Positions 20,519-30,764 of a stretch of DNA of 64,000 bases are shown piece after piece. A model generated the notes under the pieces. It did no database searches. It saw nothing but the letters and a program-made list of their open reading frames with translations, and was not told where the DNA came from. Numbering within the stretch: the first letter of the stretch is position 1; each line of letters starts with the position of its first letter. The translations under genes were made by a program, and so were the position numbers. The stretch covers positions 47,661 through 111,660 of the forward strand of contig JAHKVW010000006.1 of assembly GCA_020624805.1 (NCBI GenBank), written 5' to 3'. Source of the DNA: a bacterium (GTDB lineage: Bacteria > Bacillota > Clostridia > Oscillospirales > Acutalibacteraceae).

Positions 20519-21877
20519 ATGCCTCAGGTTCGTACCAATGATGAAAGGATCCAGCAGCTGGCGACCAGCTGTGTCCAGAACGACAATATCGAAAAGGCCC
20601 TCTATTCCCAGTACAATGTCAACATCGGTCTGCGCGATCTCAACGGTCGCGGCGTACTGACCGGTCTGACCGATATCAGCGAGATCCGCCAGAATAAGAT
20701 CGTAGACGGCAAGCCTGTCCCCACCGACGGCAAGCTCTTTTACCGCGGTGTGAATATCGAAGATATCATCGCGGGATGTCACCGAGACAAACGCCTCGGC
20801 TTTGAAGAAGTGACCTATCTGCTCCTGTTTGGCAAGCTGCCGAACCGTGAGGAGCTGGACGGCTTTATGGAGCTGTTGTCCGATTCGCGCGTATTGCCCA
20901 AGCATTTTGTGCGCGACGTCATCCTCAAGGCTTCCGGAAAAGATATGATGACCGCTTTGGCGAAGGCGGTTCTGACCTTGGCTTCTTATGACAACGACGT
21001 CATGAACCTCGAGATCGACAACGTCCTGCGCCAGTGCCTGAAGCTGATCTCTCTGTTCCCGCTGTTGACCGTGTATTCCTATCAGGCGTACAACCACTAT
21101 TCCAACGGCGAGAGCCTGTTCATCCATAATCCCGAGCGCTGTGAGCACACGGCGGAGATCCTCTTGAGCACCCTGCGCGAGGATCGCCAATTCACCGCAC
21201 TGGAGGCGGAGGTACTGGATATGGCGTTGATGCTCCACGCGGAGCACGGCGGCGGCAATAACTCCACCTTCACCACCTGCGTCGTCACCTCCTCGGGCAC
21301 CGACACCTATTCCGCGATCGCGGCGGCGCTGTGTTCGCTGAAGGGTCCCAAGCACGGCGGTGCGAATAAGCGCGTGATGGGTATGATGAACGAGATCAAG
21401 TACAATGTCAAGGATTGGACGGACGACGACGAGATCGCCGCTTATCTGAACCGCATCCTCTCCAAGGACGCGTTCGACCGCAGCGGTCTGATCTACGGTA
21501 TCGGTCACGCGGTCTATTCCATCTCTGATCCCCGTGCCCGCGTATTCAAGGGCTTTGTCGAACAGCTCGCCGAGGAAAAGGGCATGATGGATGAATACGG
21601 CTTGTACAGCCGTATCGAGCGTTTGGCGCCGCTGGTCATCGCGGAGCACCGCAAGATGTATAAGGGCGTATCCGCTAACGTGGACTTTTACTCCGGCTTT
21701 GTATACAAGATGCTCGGACTGCCCGAGGAGCTGTATACTCCCATCTTTGCCGTGTCGCGTATCGCGGGATGGAGCGCGCATCGTATCGAGGAGCTCTTGA
21801 ACGTCAATAAGATCATCCGACCCGCGTACATGAGCGTTTGTCAGGAAAAAGACTACGTTGATCTGAAAGACAGATAA
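20519..21877 (+). CDS. Citrate synthase
   Basis: LHAEHGGGNNSTFTTCVVTSSGTDTYSAIAAALCSLKGPKHGGAN, GIGHAVYSISDPRA. Confidence 0.93.
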   Translation: MPQVRTNDERIQQLATSCVQNDNIEKALYSQYNVNIGLRDLNGRGVLTGLTDISEIRQNKIVDGKPVPTDGKLFYRGVNIEDIIAGCHRDKRLGFEEVTYLLLFGKLPNREELDGFMELLSDSRVLPKHFVRDVILKASGKDMMTALAKAVLTLASYDNDVMNLEIDNVLRQCLKLISLFPLLTVYSYQAYNHYSNGESLFIHNPERCEHTAEILLSTLREDRQFTALEAEVLDMALMLHAEHGGGNNSTFTTCVVTSSGTDTYSAIAAALCSLKGPKHGGANKRVMGMMNEIKYNVKDWTDDDEIAAYLNRILSKDAFDRSGLIYGIGHAVYSISDPRARVFKGFVEQLAEEKGMMDEYGLYSRIERLAPLVIAEHRKMYKGVSANVDFYSGFVYKMLGLPEELYTPIFAVSRIAGWSAHRIEELLNVNKIIRPAYMSVCQEKDYVDLKDR

Positions 21878-21936
21878 AATCGGGAGCCGTGGGAAACCGC
21901 GGCTCTGTTTACTATTATTCGTTATCGTATACGAAT

Positions 21937-21990
21937 TGTCATTGCGAGGAGCGAACACATGTGTTCAGCGACGTGTTGATCTCAACCGAT
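21937..21990 (+). repeat. Family D element
   Basis: tgtcattgcgaggagcgaacacatgtgttcagcgacgtgttgatctcaaccgat. Confidence 0.78.
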
Positions 21991-22014
21991 TTTGGGCGGG
22001 TATCATAATCAACT

Positions 22015-22920
22015 ATGCAAAATCTATTGAAACGAAAATGGGTCGCGATGCTCGCGGCGGTGCTGTGTACCGTGTTGTGGGGATCGGCGTACCCGGTCAT
22101 CAAATACGGATATCAGGTGATGGCGATCACCTCGGTCGCGGATAAGCTGATGTTCGCGGGCGTGCGCTTTGTGCTGGCGGGACTGATGGTGTTCGTCTTT
22201 ACATGGTGCAAGAATCGCCGCGTGCCCGTCATCCCGCGGGATCGGATCGGCGGCGTGCTGCTGTACGGCTTTTTGCAGACCGGCTTGATGTACATCCTCA
22301 ACTACATCGGCGTCGCCAATACCACGGCGACCAAGACCTCGATCATCACGGCGGCATCGGCGTTCTTCGCCGTATTGTTCGCGCCGCTGTTCTTCAAGGA
22401 CGAACGCCTGACGGTGTGGAAGGTCGTCGGCGTGCTGATCGGCATGACGGGGATCTTCCTCGTGAACAACACCGCGCTGGACGGTTTTTCGTTCATGGGG
22501 GAGGGCATGGTGCTGATCTCCATGCTGCTCAATACGGCAGGCTCCTTTGTCGGCAAGCGCGTTTCCAAGGGGATCGTCTATGAGAGCACCGCCTATCAAC
22601 TGGGCTTCGGCGGATTCTTGATCCTCGTGATCGCGCTGATCATGGGCGGGCGCTTTCCGCTGACATGGCAGAGCGTCGGGATCGTGCTGTTCCTCGCCTT
22701 TGTCTCCGCGGCGGCATTCACGCTGTGGACGGCGCTGCTCGTCCTGCATGAAGCAGGTCAGATATTGGTGTTCAATATGCTGATCCCCGTCACGGGCGCG
22801 CTGTGGTCCTACGTGATCCTCGGCGAGGATCGCGTCTTTGAGCCGCTGTATATCGTGAGTATTCTGCTCACCGCCGTCGGTATCATTCTGGTGAACCGAC
22901 CGGAAAAACCAAAACAATAG
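22015..22920 (+). CDS. DMT/EamA-family transporter
   Basis: Ten hydrophobic helices; AAVLCTVLWGSAYPVIKYGYQ; LIPVTGALWSYVILGE. Confidence 0.88.
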   Translation: MQNLLKRKWVAMLAAVLCTVLWGSAYPVIKYGYQVMAITSVADKLMFAGVRFVLAGLMVFVFTWCKNRRVPVIPRDRIGGVLLYGFLQTGLMYILNYIGVANTTATKTSIITAASAFFAVLFAPLFFKDERLTVWKVVGVLIGMTGIFLVNNTALDGFSFMGEGMVLISMLLNTAGSFVGKRVSKGIVYESTAYQLGFGGFLILVIALIMGGRFPLTWQSVGIVLFLAFVSAAAFTLWTALLVLHEAGQILVFNMLIPVTGALWSYVILGEDRVFEPLYIVSILLTAVGIILVNRPEKPKQ

Positions 22921-23083
22921 TAATAGGATGCGGAGGAGAACATGGATCTGTTTTCCTCCGTTTCTTTTGTTATCATAGAATAAAATGCGAGCTAAAATTC
23001 ATAAAAACCCTTTACTTCCCCTCATTTTACTGTTATGATAGTGATAATGAATAAACAATATCAACATAATCGGGGGTTTTATC

Positions 23084-24517
23084 ATGAGAATGACTAAGAT
23101 AGTATGCACGATCGGTCCCGCGTGCGATAACGTCGACACCTTGGTGAAGATGATCGACGCTGGCATGAACGTCGCGCGCTTCAATATGTCACACGGCGAG
23201 TATGACGAGATGGCAAAGCGCTTCAACACCGTGAAGAAAGCGATCGCCAAAAGCGGTAAAACCGTAGCGCTCCTGCTCGATACCAAGGGTCCCGAGATCC
23301 GTGTCGGCACCTTTGCGGAAGGCGCCGTGATCCTGGAGGAGGGTCAGGTATACCGTCTTTATTCTTCCGAAGGTCACGGCGATAACGATGGCGTATCCCT
23401 CTCATATCCCAAGCTGATCGATATCTTCCGCCGTGATAATACCAGCATCGGCAGAGTGATCCTCTTCGATGACGGCAAGATCTCCGCTCGCGTAGAATCA
23501 GTGGAGGAGGATTGCATCGTCACGCGCATCCTCACCGGCGGCAGACTGTCGAACCGCAAGAGCATCAATATCCCCGGTTATTCGATCAATATGCCGTATA
23601 TCAGCCAGAAGGACCGTGCCGATATCGAGTTCGGTCTGAAGATGGGCGTGAATGTGATCGCGGCTTCCTTTGTCCGTTCCGCGGACGACGTCATCAAGCT
23701 GCGCGACTATATCGACAGCCTCGGCGGCGAGGACGTCGAGATCATCAGCAAGATCGAGAACCAGAGCGGTGTGGACGACATCGACCGCATCATCGAGGTC
23801 AGTAACGGCGTGATGGTAGCCCGCGGTGATATGGGCGTGGAGATCCCGTTCATCAAGCTGCCCGAGATCCAGAAGATGATCATCCGCAAGTGTGTGCTGG
23901 CGGGCAAATATGTCATCACCGCGACCCAGATGCTGGACAGCATGACCACCAACATCCGACCCACCCGTGCCGAGATCTCCGACGTTGCCAACGCGGTATA
24001 TGACGGCACCTCGGCGGTAATGCTCTCCGGCGAGAGCGCGGCGGGTATGTATCCCGTCGAGTCGGTCGCGGCGCTCAATGATATCTGTACCGAGGCGGAG
24101 AAATACGAGAATCTGATGCTGCTGCGCGGCGCGTCGGCGACCCAGACCGATATGACCGCGTTCCGTGAGAATATCTGTGAGGCGGCTAAGACCGTTGCCG
24201 AGAATATCGGCGCGAAGGCGATCATTGCCGAGAGCAAGACCGGCGCCGTGGCGCGCGCGATGGCACGCTGCCGTCCGTCGTGTCCGATCATCGCGGTTGT
24301 CACCGGCGAGCAGGTATGCCGCAAGCTGTGCCTGAGCTGGGGCGTTGTGCCGGTACTGGGCAAGGAGAAGAAAACCTCCGATGAGATCACCCTGCAGGCG
24401 GTCGAAAAGGCGCTGCATACCGGCATCGTAGAGAAGGGCGATACCGTCGTGATCATCAGCTCCAACAAGACGGTGCCGACCTCCGGTACCGACACGCTGA
24501 ACATCCGTATTGTTTAA
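23084..24517 (+). CDS. pyk: Pyruvate kinase
   Basis: TKIVCTIGPACDNVDTL, MNVARFNMSHG, MVARGDMGVEIP, ATQMLDSM. Confidence 0.96.
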   Translation: MRMTKIVCTIGPACDNVDTLVKMIDAGMNVARFNMSHGEYDEMAKRFNTVKKAIAKSGKTVALLLDTKGPEIRVGTFAEGAVILEEGQVYRLYSSEGHGDNDGVSLSYPKLIDIFRRDNTSIGRVILFDDGKISARVESVEEDCIVTRILTGGRLSNRKSINIPGYSINMPYISQKDRADIEFGLKMGVNVIAASFVRSADDVIKLRDYIDSLGGEDVEIISKIENQSGVDDIDRIIEVSNGVMVARGDMGVEIPFIKLPEIQKMIIRKCVLAGKYVITATQMLDSMTTNIRPTRAEISDVANAVYDGTSAVMLSGESAAGMYPVESVAALNDICTEAEKYENLMLLRGASATQTDMTAFRENICEAAKTVAENIGAKAIIAESKTGAVARAMARCRPSCPIIAVVTGEQVCRKLCLSWGVVPVLGKEKKTSDEITLQAVEKALHTGIVEKGDTVVIISSNKTVPTSGTDTLNIRIV

Positions 24518-24592
24518 GGCAACATTACTATATCACAACTATTGCGGGACACCAAAGCAGTGTCCCGCAGACCTTCTGTCAGGGAGATCATG

Positions 24593-26311
24593 ATGAAAAA
24601 ACCGATCGCAGCTATACTGAGTATATTATTGATCATGAGAATGATACCGTCGACCGCTGTCTTTGCGCAGGAAGCGCCCGAAGCGGAACAGGTCATCGAT
24701 ATCGATAGGGCGGACGCCGATACTTTGCCCGAAGCGGAGAGCTATACCATCGTCGATAACGGTCAACCGCTCCTCGAGGTGGTGCATGTCAAAGAACCCG
24801 CAGCGACCGCCGCGCTGAGCGACGGCTCGACAAACGGCTACTACACCGCTGAGTTTATGATCCCGGAAAGCACCTTTCAGGTGTATCTGACGGGCTTGAC
24901 ACAGGACAATGTCAGCGAGATCCGTCAGGCGATCATCGAAAGCTATACCGAGGGCAGGGATTTTGATTTGAAAAATCTCGGCTTTATCGACGCGGAAAAA
25001 ACATGGGAGACTGACGGTGACGAATATATGTGCTGGGCGGCTTCTACCGCGAACATCCTGACTTATACGGGATGGGCGGCTCAGGCGGGCTTTGACAGCG
25101 CCGACGATTTGTTTGAAGCCTATATCGACGCGTTTGAGAACAGAGGAGGCAACGTCAGGTTCGCGACAGGATGGTTCATCAACGGCATTGCCGCGAACTC
25201 GCTCTCTCAGCCCCGGGAAGGAACCGGCAAATATCTGCCGCAGTATAACTTCAGAGATGTGGCAGAAGAGATCACTTTACGACAAAACTGCGCCGCACAA
25301 CTGGCGACCGTCTTTGACAGGCTGAAAGAAGGATACGGCGTATCTTTGAGTCTGGACATCTACAACAGCACAGGGTTTGAAGGCGGTCACGCGGTCACCT
25401 GTTGGGGCTTTGTGACCGACGTTCGCTATCCGAACACCTCGAAACAGTATTATCAAAGCGTTTTTATCACGGATTCCGATTCTGATAAATACAGCGTGCA
25501 GGGAGATACGGACCGACGCGACGCGGACGACAGGATGAGCTTGTTCACGCTGGAGCCGGAGGAGCAGGAAGAGATCGATACCTATCGGTTCAATATCACG
25601 AGCAAGCAGACCGCCATGATCTCGTCGTCGGTCACGGTCAAACCGTTCAGTGAGGAGATACCCTATGAGACCGATCCGGACGCGACGTTGGATATGATCA
25701 ACGACCCCGATATCGAACTCAATCCGTTTGTTCTGACGGATGATCCCGACGATTACAGCACCGTCACGACCTTTGCGCCGGATACGACGATCTATTATCA
25801 GCCGTATATGATGAACGGCGCCAAGGCGGATTATTACGGCGATGTACTTTTGCAGATCTCGGTGAAGAACTCGCAGGGGATCGAGATATACACAAAGAAC
25901 TTCAATAACCATAATCTGAGGATCCCTTCTTCCGCGGGCTTGCGGTATAATAAGGACAGTATCAAGAGCAGCATGCCCGTCGGCGATTATACCATAACTG
26001 CCTCGTTCAACGCGGAGCATCAAATAACGGAAGCGTATTATTACAATAATACAAGAACCATCAACTTCAAGATCAGAGAACAATATCTGCTCGGCGACGC
26101 CAACGGTGACGGCGCCATCAGTACGCCGGATATTACAAAGATGCAGCGGATCCTGGCAAGGATGGATCACAGCATGGACGATATGATGAGACAGCGCTGC
26201 GATATCAATCACAGCGGCGATCTTGCTCTGCCGGATGTGACGGTTTTACAGCGCAAACTGGCTCGTATGGAAGTGGCTTTTCCGGTTGGCGAAACCCGCT
26301 TTTATGATTGA
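24593..26311 (+). CDS. Secreted IdeS/Mac-like (peptidase C66-type) cysteine protease with CARDB-like region and C-terminal type I dockerin
   Basis: DAEKTWETDGDEYMCWAASTANILTYTGW, GHAVTCWGFVTD, VFITDSDSD match catalytic-site spacing of IdeS; dockerin LGDANGDGAISTPDITKMQRIL...CDINHSGDLALPDVTVLQRKL. Confidence 0.75.
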   Translation: MKKPIAAILSILLIMRMIPSTAVFAQEAPEAEQVIDIDRADADTLPEAESYTIVDNGQPLLEVVHVKEPAATAALSDGSTNGYYTAEFMIPESTFQVYLTGLTQDNVSEIRQAIIESYTEGRDFDLKNLGFIDAEKTWETDGDEYMCWAASTANILTYTGWAAQAGFDSADDLFEAYIDAFENRGGNVRFATGWFINGIAANSLSQPREGTGKYLPQYNFRDVAEEITLRQNCAAQLATVFDRLKEGYGVSLSLDIYNSTGFEGGHAVTCWGFVTDVRYPNTSKQYYQSVFITDSDSDKYSVQGDTDRRDADDRMSLFTLEPEEQEEIDTYRFNITSKQTAMISSSVTVKPFSEEIPYETDPDATLDMINDPDIELNPFVLTDDPDDYSTVTTFAPDTTIYYQPYMMNGAKADYYGDVLLQISVKNSQGIEIYTKNFNNHNLRIPSSAGLRYNKDSIKSSMPVGDYTITASFNAEHQITEAYYYNNTRTINFKIREQYLLGDANGDGAISTPDITKMQRILARMDHSMDDMMRQRCDINHSGDLALPDVTVLQRKLARMEVAFPVGETRFYD

Positions 26312-26364
26312 TTCCATAATGCGGCGCCCTGCTTGAATAACCACATGATAAGCTCACAGAGAAA

Positions 26365-26925
26365 ATGGACTTTGCATACACCTTGATCAAATCGAAACGA
26401 AAGACGATCTCGCTGGAGGTGAGAGGGGACGAGCTGATCGTCCGCGCTCCCAAACGCACCACCAAGCGTGAGGCGGATGAGTTCGTCAAAAAGCACGAAG
26501 CGTGGATCATCAAAAAACGCGGTCAGATCGCGGAGCGCAAGGCGACAGAGCAAGCTGTGCCGAAGCTCAGCGAGGAAGAACTGCGTGCGCTTGCGCAGAT
26601 GGCGAAAAAGGTCATCCCCGAGAGGGTCGCGTATTACGCGCGGATCATGGACGCGCACTACGGCAGGATCACCCTGCGGTGTCAAAAGACCCGCTGGGGC
26701 AGCTGCTCGGCAAAGAAGAATCTGAACTTCAACATCCTCTTGCTGCTCACCCCGCCCGAGGTGCTCGACAGCGTGGTGGTGCACGAGCTGTGCCACCTGT
26801 TTGAGATGAACCACAGCGCGCGGTTTTATGAGCGGGTGTACGCGGTCTATCCTGAGTATGACCGCTGGAATCGCTGGCTCAAGGAAAACGGCGGTCTGAT
26901 CATGGCGCGTGCCGGAAACAGATAA
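26365..26925 (+). CDS. YgjP/SprT-like M48-type metallopeptidase (DUF45)
   Basis: LRCQKTRWGSCSAKKNLNFN, VVVHELCHLFEMNHSARFY. Confidence 0.92.
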   Translation: MDFAYTLIKSKRKTISLEVRGDELIVRAPKRTTKREADEFVKKHEAWIIKKRGQIAERKATEQAVPKLSEEELRALAQMAKKVIPERVAYYARIMDAHYGRITLRCQKTRWGSCSAKKNLNFNILLLLTPPEVLDSVVVHELCHLFEMNHSARFYERVYAVYPEYDRWNRWLKENGGLIMARAGNR

Positions 26926-26927
26926 AA

Positions 26928-26962
26928 CAAAAGCACTTCCGAATGATCGGAAGTGCTTTTTT
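26928..26962. terminator. Bidirectional terminator between convergent genes
   Basis: aaaagcacttccgaatgatcggaagtgctttttt. Confidence 0.88.
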
Positions 26963-26970
26963 CATGATGC

Positions 26971-29094
26971 TTATTTGTGATAGGTGATGGTAAAGCCGTC
27001 GGTGTAGAACCAGCTCAGGTGATTGTCGTTCGCGTCCATCGCGCGGATGGTGTAGGTGTAGGGCGTGCCGTCCTTGACATCGGTATCGACAAAGGAGGTG
27101 CCGGTGGAATCGGTGAGCTTTGTCCAGCCGTTCCTGCCCTTGTAATAGACGCGGTATTTGGACGCGCCCGCAACGGAATTCCATCGGATCATCACGCCGC
27201 TTGAGGTGTTGGAGAGCGTCAGCTTGGGCGCTTCAACATATTTGACGCTTTTGCCGGAGCGGAAGTCGCTGGTATACGCGGAACCGTCCTCGGTGATACA
27301 ACGCACGGTGTAGGTGTAGGTGTGGTTGGAAGAAACATCCTTGTCGATATAAGAGGTCTCTGTCGTATCGACCATTCTTGTCCAGCCCTTGGAGCCGTAA
27401 TAGAAGATACGATATTTCTTTGCGCCGCCTACCTTGTCCCAGCTGATCTTAACGCCGTCAGCCTCGTTGGAAACGCTGAATTCGGGCGCGCGGATGAACT
27501 GGATACGGAAGCCGTCGGTATAGAACCAGCTCAGGTGGTTATTATCGGAATCCATCGCGCGGATGGTGTAGGTGTAGTTGGTGCCGGAGGATACATCGGT
27601 ATCGAGCACAGAGGTACCGGTGGTATCCTCGAGCTTTGTCCAGCCGTTTCTGCCCTTGTAGTAAACGCGGTATTTGGACGCGCCCGCGACAGCGTCCCAC
27701 CTGATGCGAACACCGTCCTCTTCATTGGAGAGGGTCAGCTTCGGCGCGGCATAGTATTTGATGCTCTTGCCGGGGCGGTAGTCGCTGGTGAATTCGGTGC
27801 CCTCCTTGTTGATGCAGCGCACGGTGTAGGTGTAGGTGTGGTTGGAGCTGACGTCGGTATCGATGAAAGCGTTATTGGTGGTTTCGGCGAGCTTTGTCCA
27901 GCCGCGGCTGCCGTAGTAGTAGATGCGATAATTCTCAGCGCCCTCGACCTTATCCCAGCTGATCTGTACGCCGTCGGCGGCGTTGGACAGGCTGAATTCG
28001 GGCGCGGACAGGAAGGTGATCGAGAAGCCGTCCGGATAGAACCAGCTCAGATGATCGCCGTTTTCGTCCATCGCGCGGATGGTGTAGGTATAGCGTGTGC
28101 CGGAATCGACGTCATAATCGACCGTCGAGGTGTCCTCGGTATCAGTGAGCTTTGTCCAGCCGTTACTGCCGCGATAGTAGACGCGGTAGGATGATGCCTG
28201 AGGCACAGCGTCCCAGCTGATCTGTACACCGTCCTCGGCGTTGCTCAGCCGCAGGATGGGAGCGGTGTAGTATACTGCCGACGCGCCGTCGCGGTCATAG
28301 TCGCTGATAAAGCGGGAACCGTCCGCCGACATACAGCGCACCGTGTAGGTATAGCGTTTGCCGGAAACAACATTGGGATCGATGTAAGAGGTCTCGCCGG
28401 TCTCCGCGATCCTCGACCATCCGCTGTTCTCTGTTTTGACATAGACGCGGTAGAGCTTGGCGCCCGGTACGGGATCCCATGTGATCCTGACGCCGCCCGC
28501 ATAGGTAGCGGCGTTCGGCTGAGGCGTCTCCAGCTCTGCCTCTGCGACGCTTTCGACATAGCTGAAGCGGGCGTTGTGTCGGTTGTAGTCGTTGTCGATG
28601 ACGACATTGTCATTGATGTCGTTCACATACCTGACCTTTGCGGCGAGGTGATAGGAGCCTGCCTTTTCAACGCCGAAGATCAGCTTCAACACAGGCTTCT
28701 CGGAGTTGAAGGAGTAGCCGTTCGCGTTGGCGAAATTCATGACATAGCCGGTGAGTCCGAAGGTGTTGGGGGTGTCAAAGCGTCTTACGACAGAAGAATT
28801 CGCCGTCGTAGGCGCGATACGCTGAATGTGGGTCGCGATCTCGTCCTGACTGTAGCCGCTGAACGCCGTAAAGTCGATCGGCAGCTCGACCTGTGCCGTT
28901 GTGATGCTGTCGCCCGTGGTACGGAACGCAATGCTGTATTCGATGTACTCTCCTACCTTCGCGGTGATGGTCTTGTTGCCGACCGTGATCGTGGCAGTAT
29001 CATCCGCGGCGGACGCGCCGATACAGCCGACCCCGCAGACCGATAGGATGAGAGCAAGCGTCAGAATGATGCTGACGATTTTTCTTTTCATCAT
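26971..29094 (-). CDS. Secreted protein: N-terminal cohesin-like/beta domain plus six FN3-type repeats
   Basis: Signal peptide; six ~90-aa modules with consensus DGVxIxWDxVxGAxxYRxYYxGxxGWTKL. Confidence 0.8.
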   Translation of the reverse strand: MMKRKIVSIILTLALILSVCGVGCIGASAADDTATITVGNKTITAKVGEYIEYSIAFRTTGDSITTAQVELPIDFTAFSGYSQDEIATHIQRIAPTTANSSVVRRFDTPNTFGLTGYVMNFANANGYSFNSEKPVLKLIFGVEKAGSYHLAAKVRYVNDINDNVVIDNDYNRHNARFSYVESVAEAELETPQPNAATYAGGVRITWDPVPGAKLYRVYVKTENSGWSRIAETGETSYIDPNVVSGKRYTYTVRCMSADGSRFISDYDRDGASAVYYTAPILRLSNAEDGVQISWDAVPQASSYRVYYRGSNGWTKLTDTEDTSTVDYDVDSGTRYTYTIRAMDENGDHLSWFYPDGFSITFLSAPEFSLSNAADGVQISWDKVEGAENYRIYYYGSRGWTKLAETTNNAFIDTDVSSNHTYTYTVRCINKEGTEFTSDYRPGKSIKYYAAPKLTLSNEEDGVRIRWDAVAGASKYRVYYKGRNGWTKLEDTTGTSVLDTDVSSGTNYTYTIRAMDSDNNHLSWFYTDGFRIQFIRAPEFSVSNEADGVKISWDKVGGAKKYRIFYYGSKGWTRMVDTTETSYIDKDVSSNHTYTYTVRCITEDGSAYTSDFRSGKSVKYVEAPKLTLSNTSSGVMIRWNSVAGASKYRVYYKGRNGWTKLTDSTGTSFVDTDVKDGTPYTYTIRAMDANDNHLSWFYTDGFTITYHK

Positions 29095-29231
29095 ATTCCT
29101 CCAATCCGAGTCAATATATAATTGTATTATATACTAATAAAAAACCAAATACAAGATGATTGTATTAACATTTTATAAATAAAAGCATGACCGTCACATA
29201 TGACGATCATGCTTCTTCATATTATGAATTA

Positions 29232-30173
29232 TCAGTATTGACTGAGCAAGCCGACGTTGTACTGTTCGATCCCGCTGAGTGAGCCGTCGTAGCCCGGATC
29301 GGGATGATACCATGACTGGGCTTCATAGTAGGCACGGATCGACGCGGTGCGAAAGACAAAGCCGTGCCTTGCGTAGATCTCATTGACCGCGTCCTGCCCG
29401 AAGCTGCTTGACAGGGGCGTGCCGCTCATGCTGTATATCTTCGCCGCGATCTCGTCGTTCGTCAGATAACGGGTGGAAGAATCGGGGAACAGCATACCGC
29501 CGGAGGATCCCGACTGACTGCTTGCGGCAGGATCGGTGCTTTTCGGCGCGGCGGTCGTTTCTGTCGGCTTGATGACCGCGGGCGGTTGGGTGGGAGCCGT
29601 GGTGGGCTGTGAGGCGCTGCCGACGTTGACGGTGCAGGACGCCTTGACGCCATTATCGCTTTTGCAGGTGATCGTGGTGACGCCCGCAAAAACGCCCGTA
29701 ACAAAGCCCTCGTTGTTGACGGTCGCGATATTCGGGTCGCTGCTCTCCCAGCTCAACGCGACATGCGACGCGTCGGCGGGCTTATAGTTAGCTTCCAGCT
29801 GGATCGTTTTGCCGACTTCGATACGGGCGCCGGTGGTGCTCAGGGTGATCTCTGTGATCAGCTTGTCAGAGACCTTGACGCGACAGGTGACAGCCTCGCC
29901 GTTTTCGAGAGAAGCGGTGATAATTGCTTCTCCGGCGGATTTGGCGGTGACCACGCCGCCGTTGACGGTGGCGACCGCGTCGTTATTGCTCTCCCAGCTC
30001 ACCCGCGTCGCTTTGCCCGCGGACAGCTCTATGCTGTCTCCAACGGTCATATCCAGTTGTGTCTGATCGAGTGTGAGCTTTTCACTGCAGCCTGCCAGAA
30101 TGACGCAGACGGTCAGGCAGCCCAGTAGAAATAGTGTGAAGCGTTTCATATGAACCTCCGGAATAATCCGCAT
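29232..30173 (-). CDS. Lipoprotein with two Big_2-like domains and C-terminal YARHG domain
   Basis: Lipobox LTVCVILAGC; SWESSDPNIATVNNEGFVTGVFAGVTTITC; NEIYARHGFVF. Confidence 0.82.
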   Translation of the reverse strand: MRIIPEVHMKRFTLFLLGCLTVCVILAGCSEKLTLDQTQLDMTVGDSIELSAGKATRVSWESNNDAVATVNGGVVTAKSAGEAIITASLENGEAVTCRVKVSDKLITEITLSTTGARIEVGKTIQLEANYKPADASHVALSWESSDPNIATVNNEGFVTGVFAGVTTITCKSDNGVKASCTVNVGSASQPTTAPTQPPAVIKPTETTAAPKSTDPAASSQSGSSGGMLFPDSSTRYLTNDEIAAKIYSMSGTPLSSSFGQDAVNEIYARHGFVFRTASIRAYYEAQSWYHPDPGYDGSLSGIEQYNVGLLSQY

Positions 30174-30180
30174 GATTACT

Positions 30181-30558
30181 CTACCCTTGATGTTGTGTCG
30201 TTCCCTTCGCGATGGCGTCTCTCTCGGCGCACAGCTCGCGGTAAAGCTCGCGGGAGGTGAAGCCGATGTTCCGATCGGTTTGTATCGCCTTGAGTGGAAC
30301 GCTCAGCTTTTTGCGGCGGAGCTGATCGAGAAAGAGATTGAGCATACCGCCCCTGAGATCCGCAAGATAGAGCATCTCTTCGTCAAAATCCTCGCCGTCC
30401 CTGACGGAATCGTCCTGTGAGAGCCCCAGCAGATATCCAAGCGTAAAGCCGAATTCGGCTTTTTCGATACTGCGCGAAGCAAATCCGAACTTTCGGCACA
30501 GCATTTTCACCTTTGCGTCCTTTTCGGGAGGGAGATTATAGATCAAAACTTCGCTCAT
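30181..30558 (-). CDS. DUF3783-like small protein
   Basis: VLIYNLPPEKDAKVKMLCRKFG ... GFTLGYLLGL. Confidence 0.65.
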   Translation of the reverse strand: MSEVLIYNLPPEKDAKVKMLCRKFGFASRSIEKAEFGFTLGYLLGLSQDDSVRDGEDFDEEMLYLADLRGGMLNLFLDQLRRKKLSVPLKAIQTDRNIGFTSRELYRELCAERDAIAKGTTQHQG

Positions 30559-30764
30559 CGCTTTACCTCCGACATGATATTACCCTATGATTGGTTTTTT
30601 CGACCTTTGCCTTATTCTACCATAATAGGCAGAATATTGCAAATATGTAATCCTCTTGTTGTTGACATAATGCTTTTTTAGAATTATAATTAGAGTAGAC
30701 AACTATATGTCACAGTTCCACTGTGGCCAACCCATAGATATTTAAGACAGAAAGAGGTGATCCT

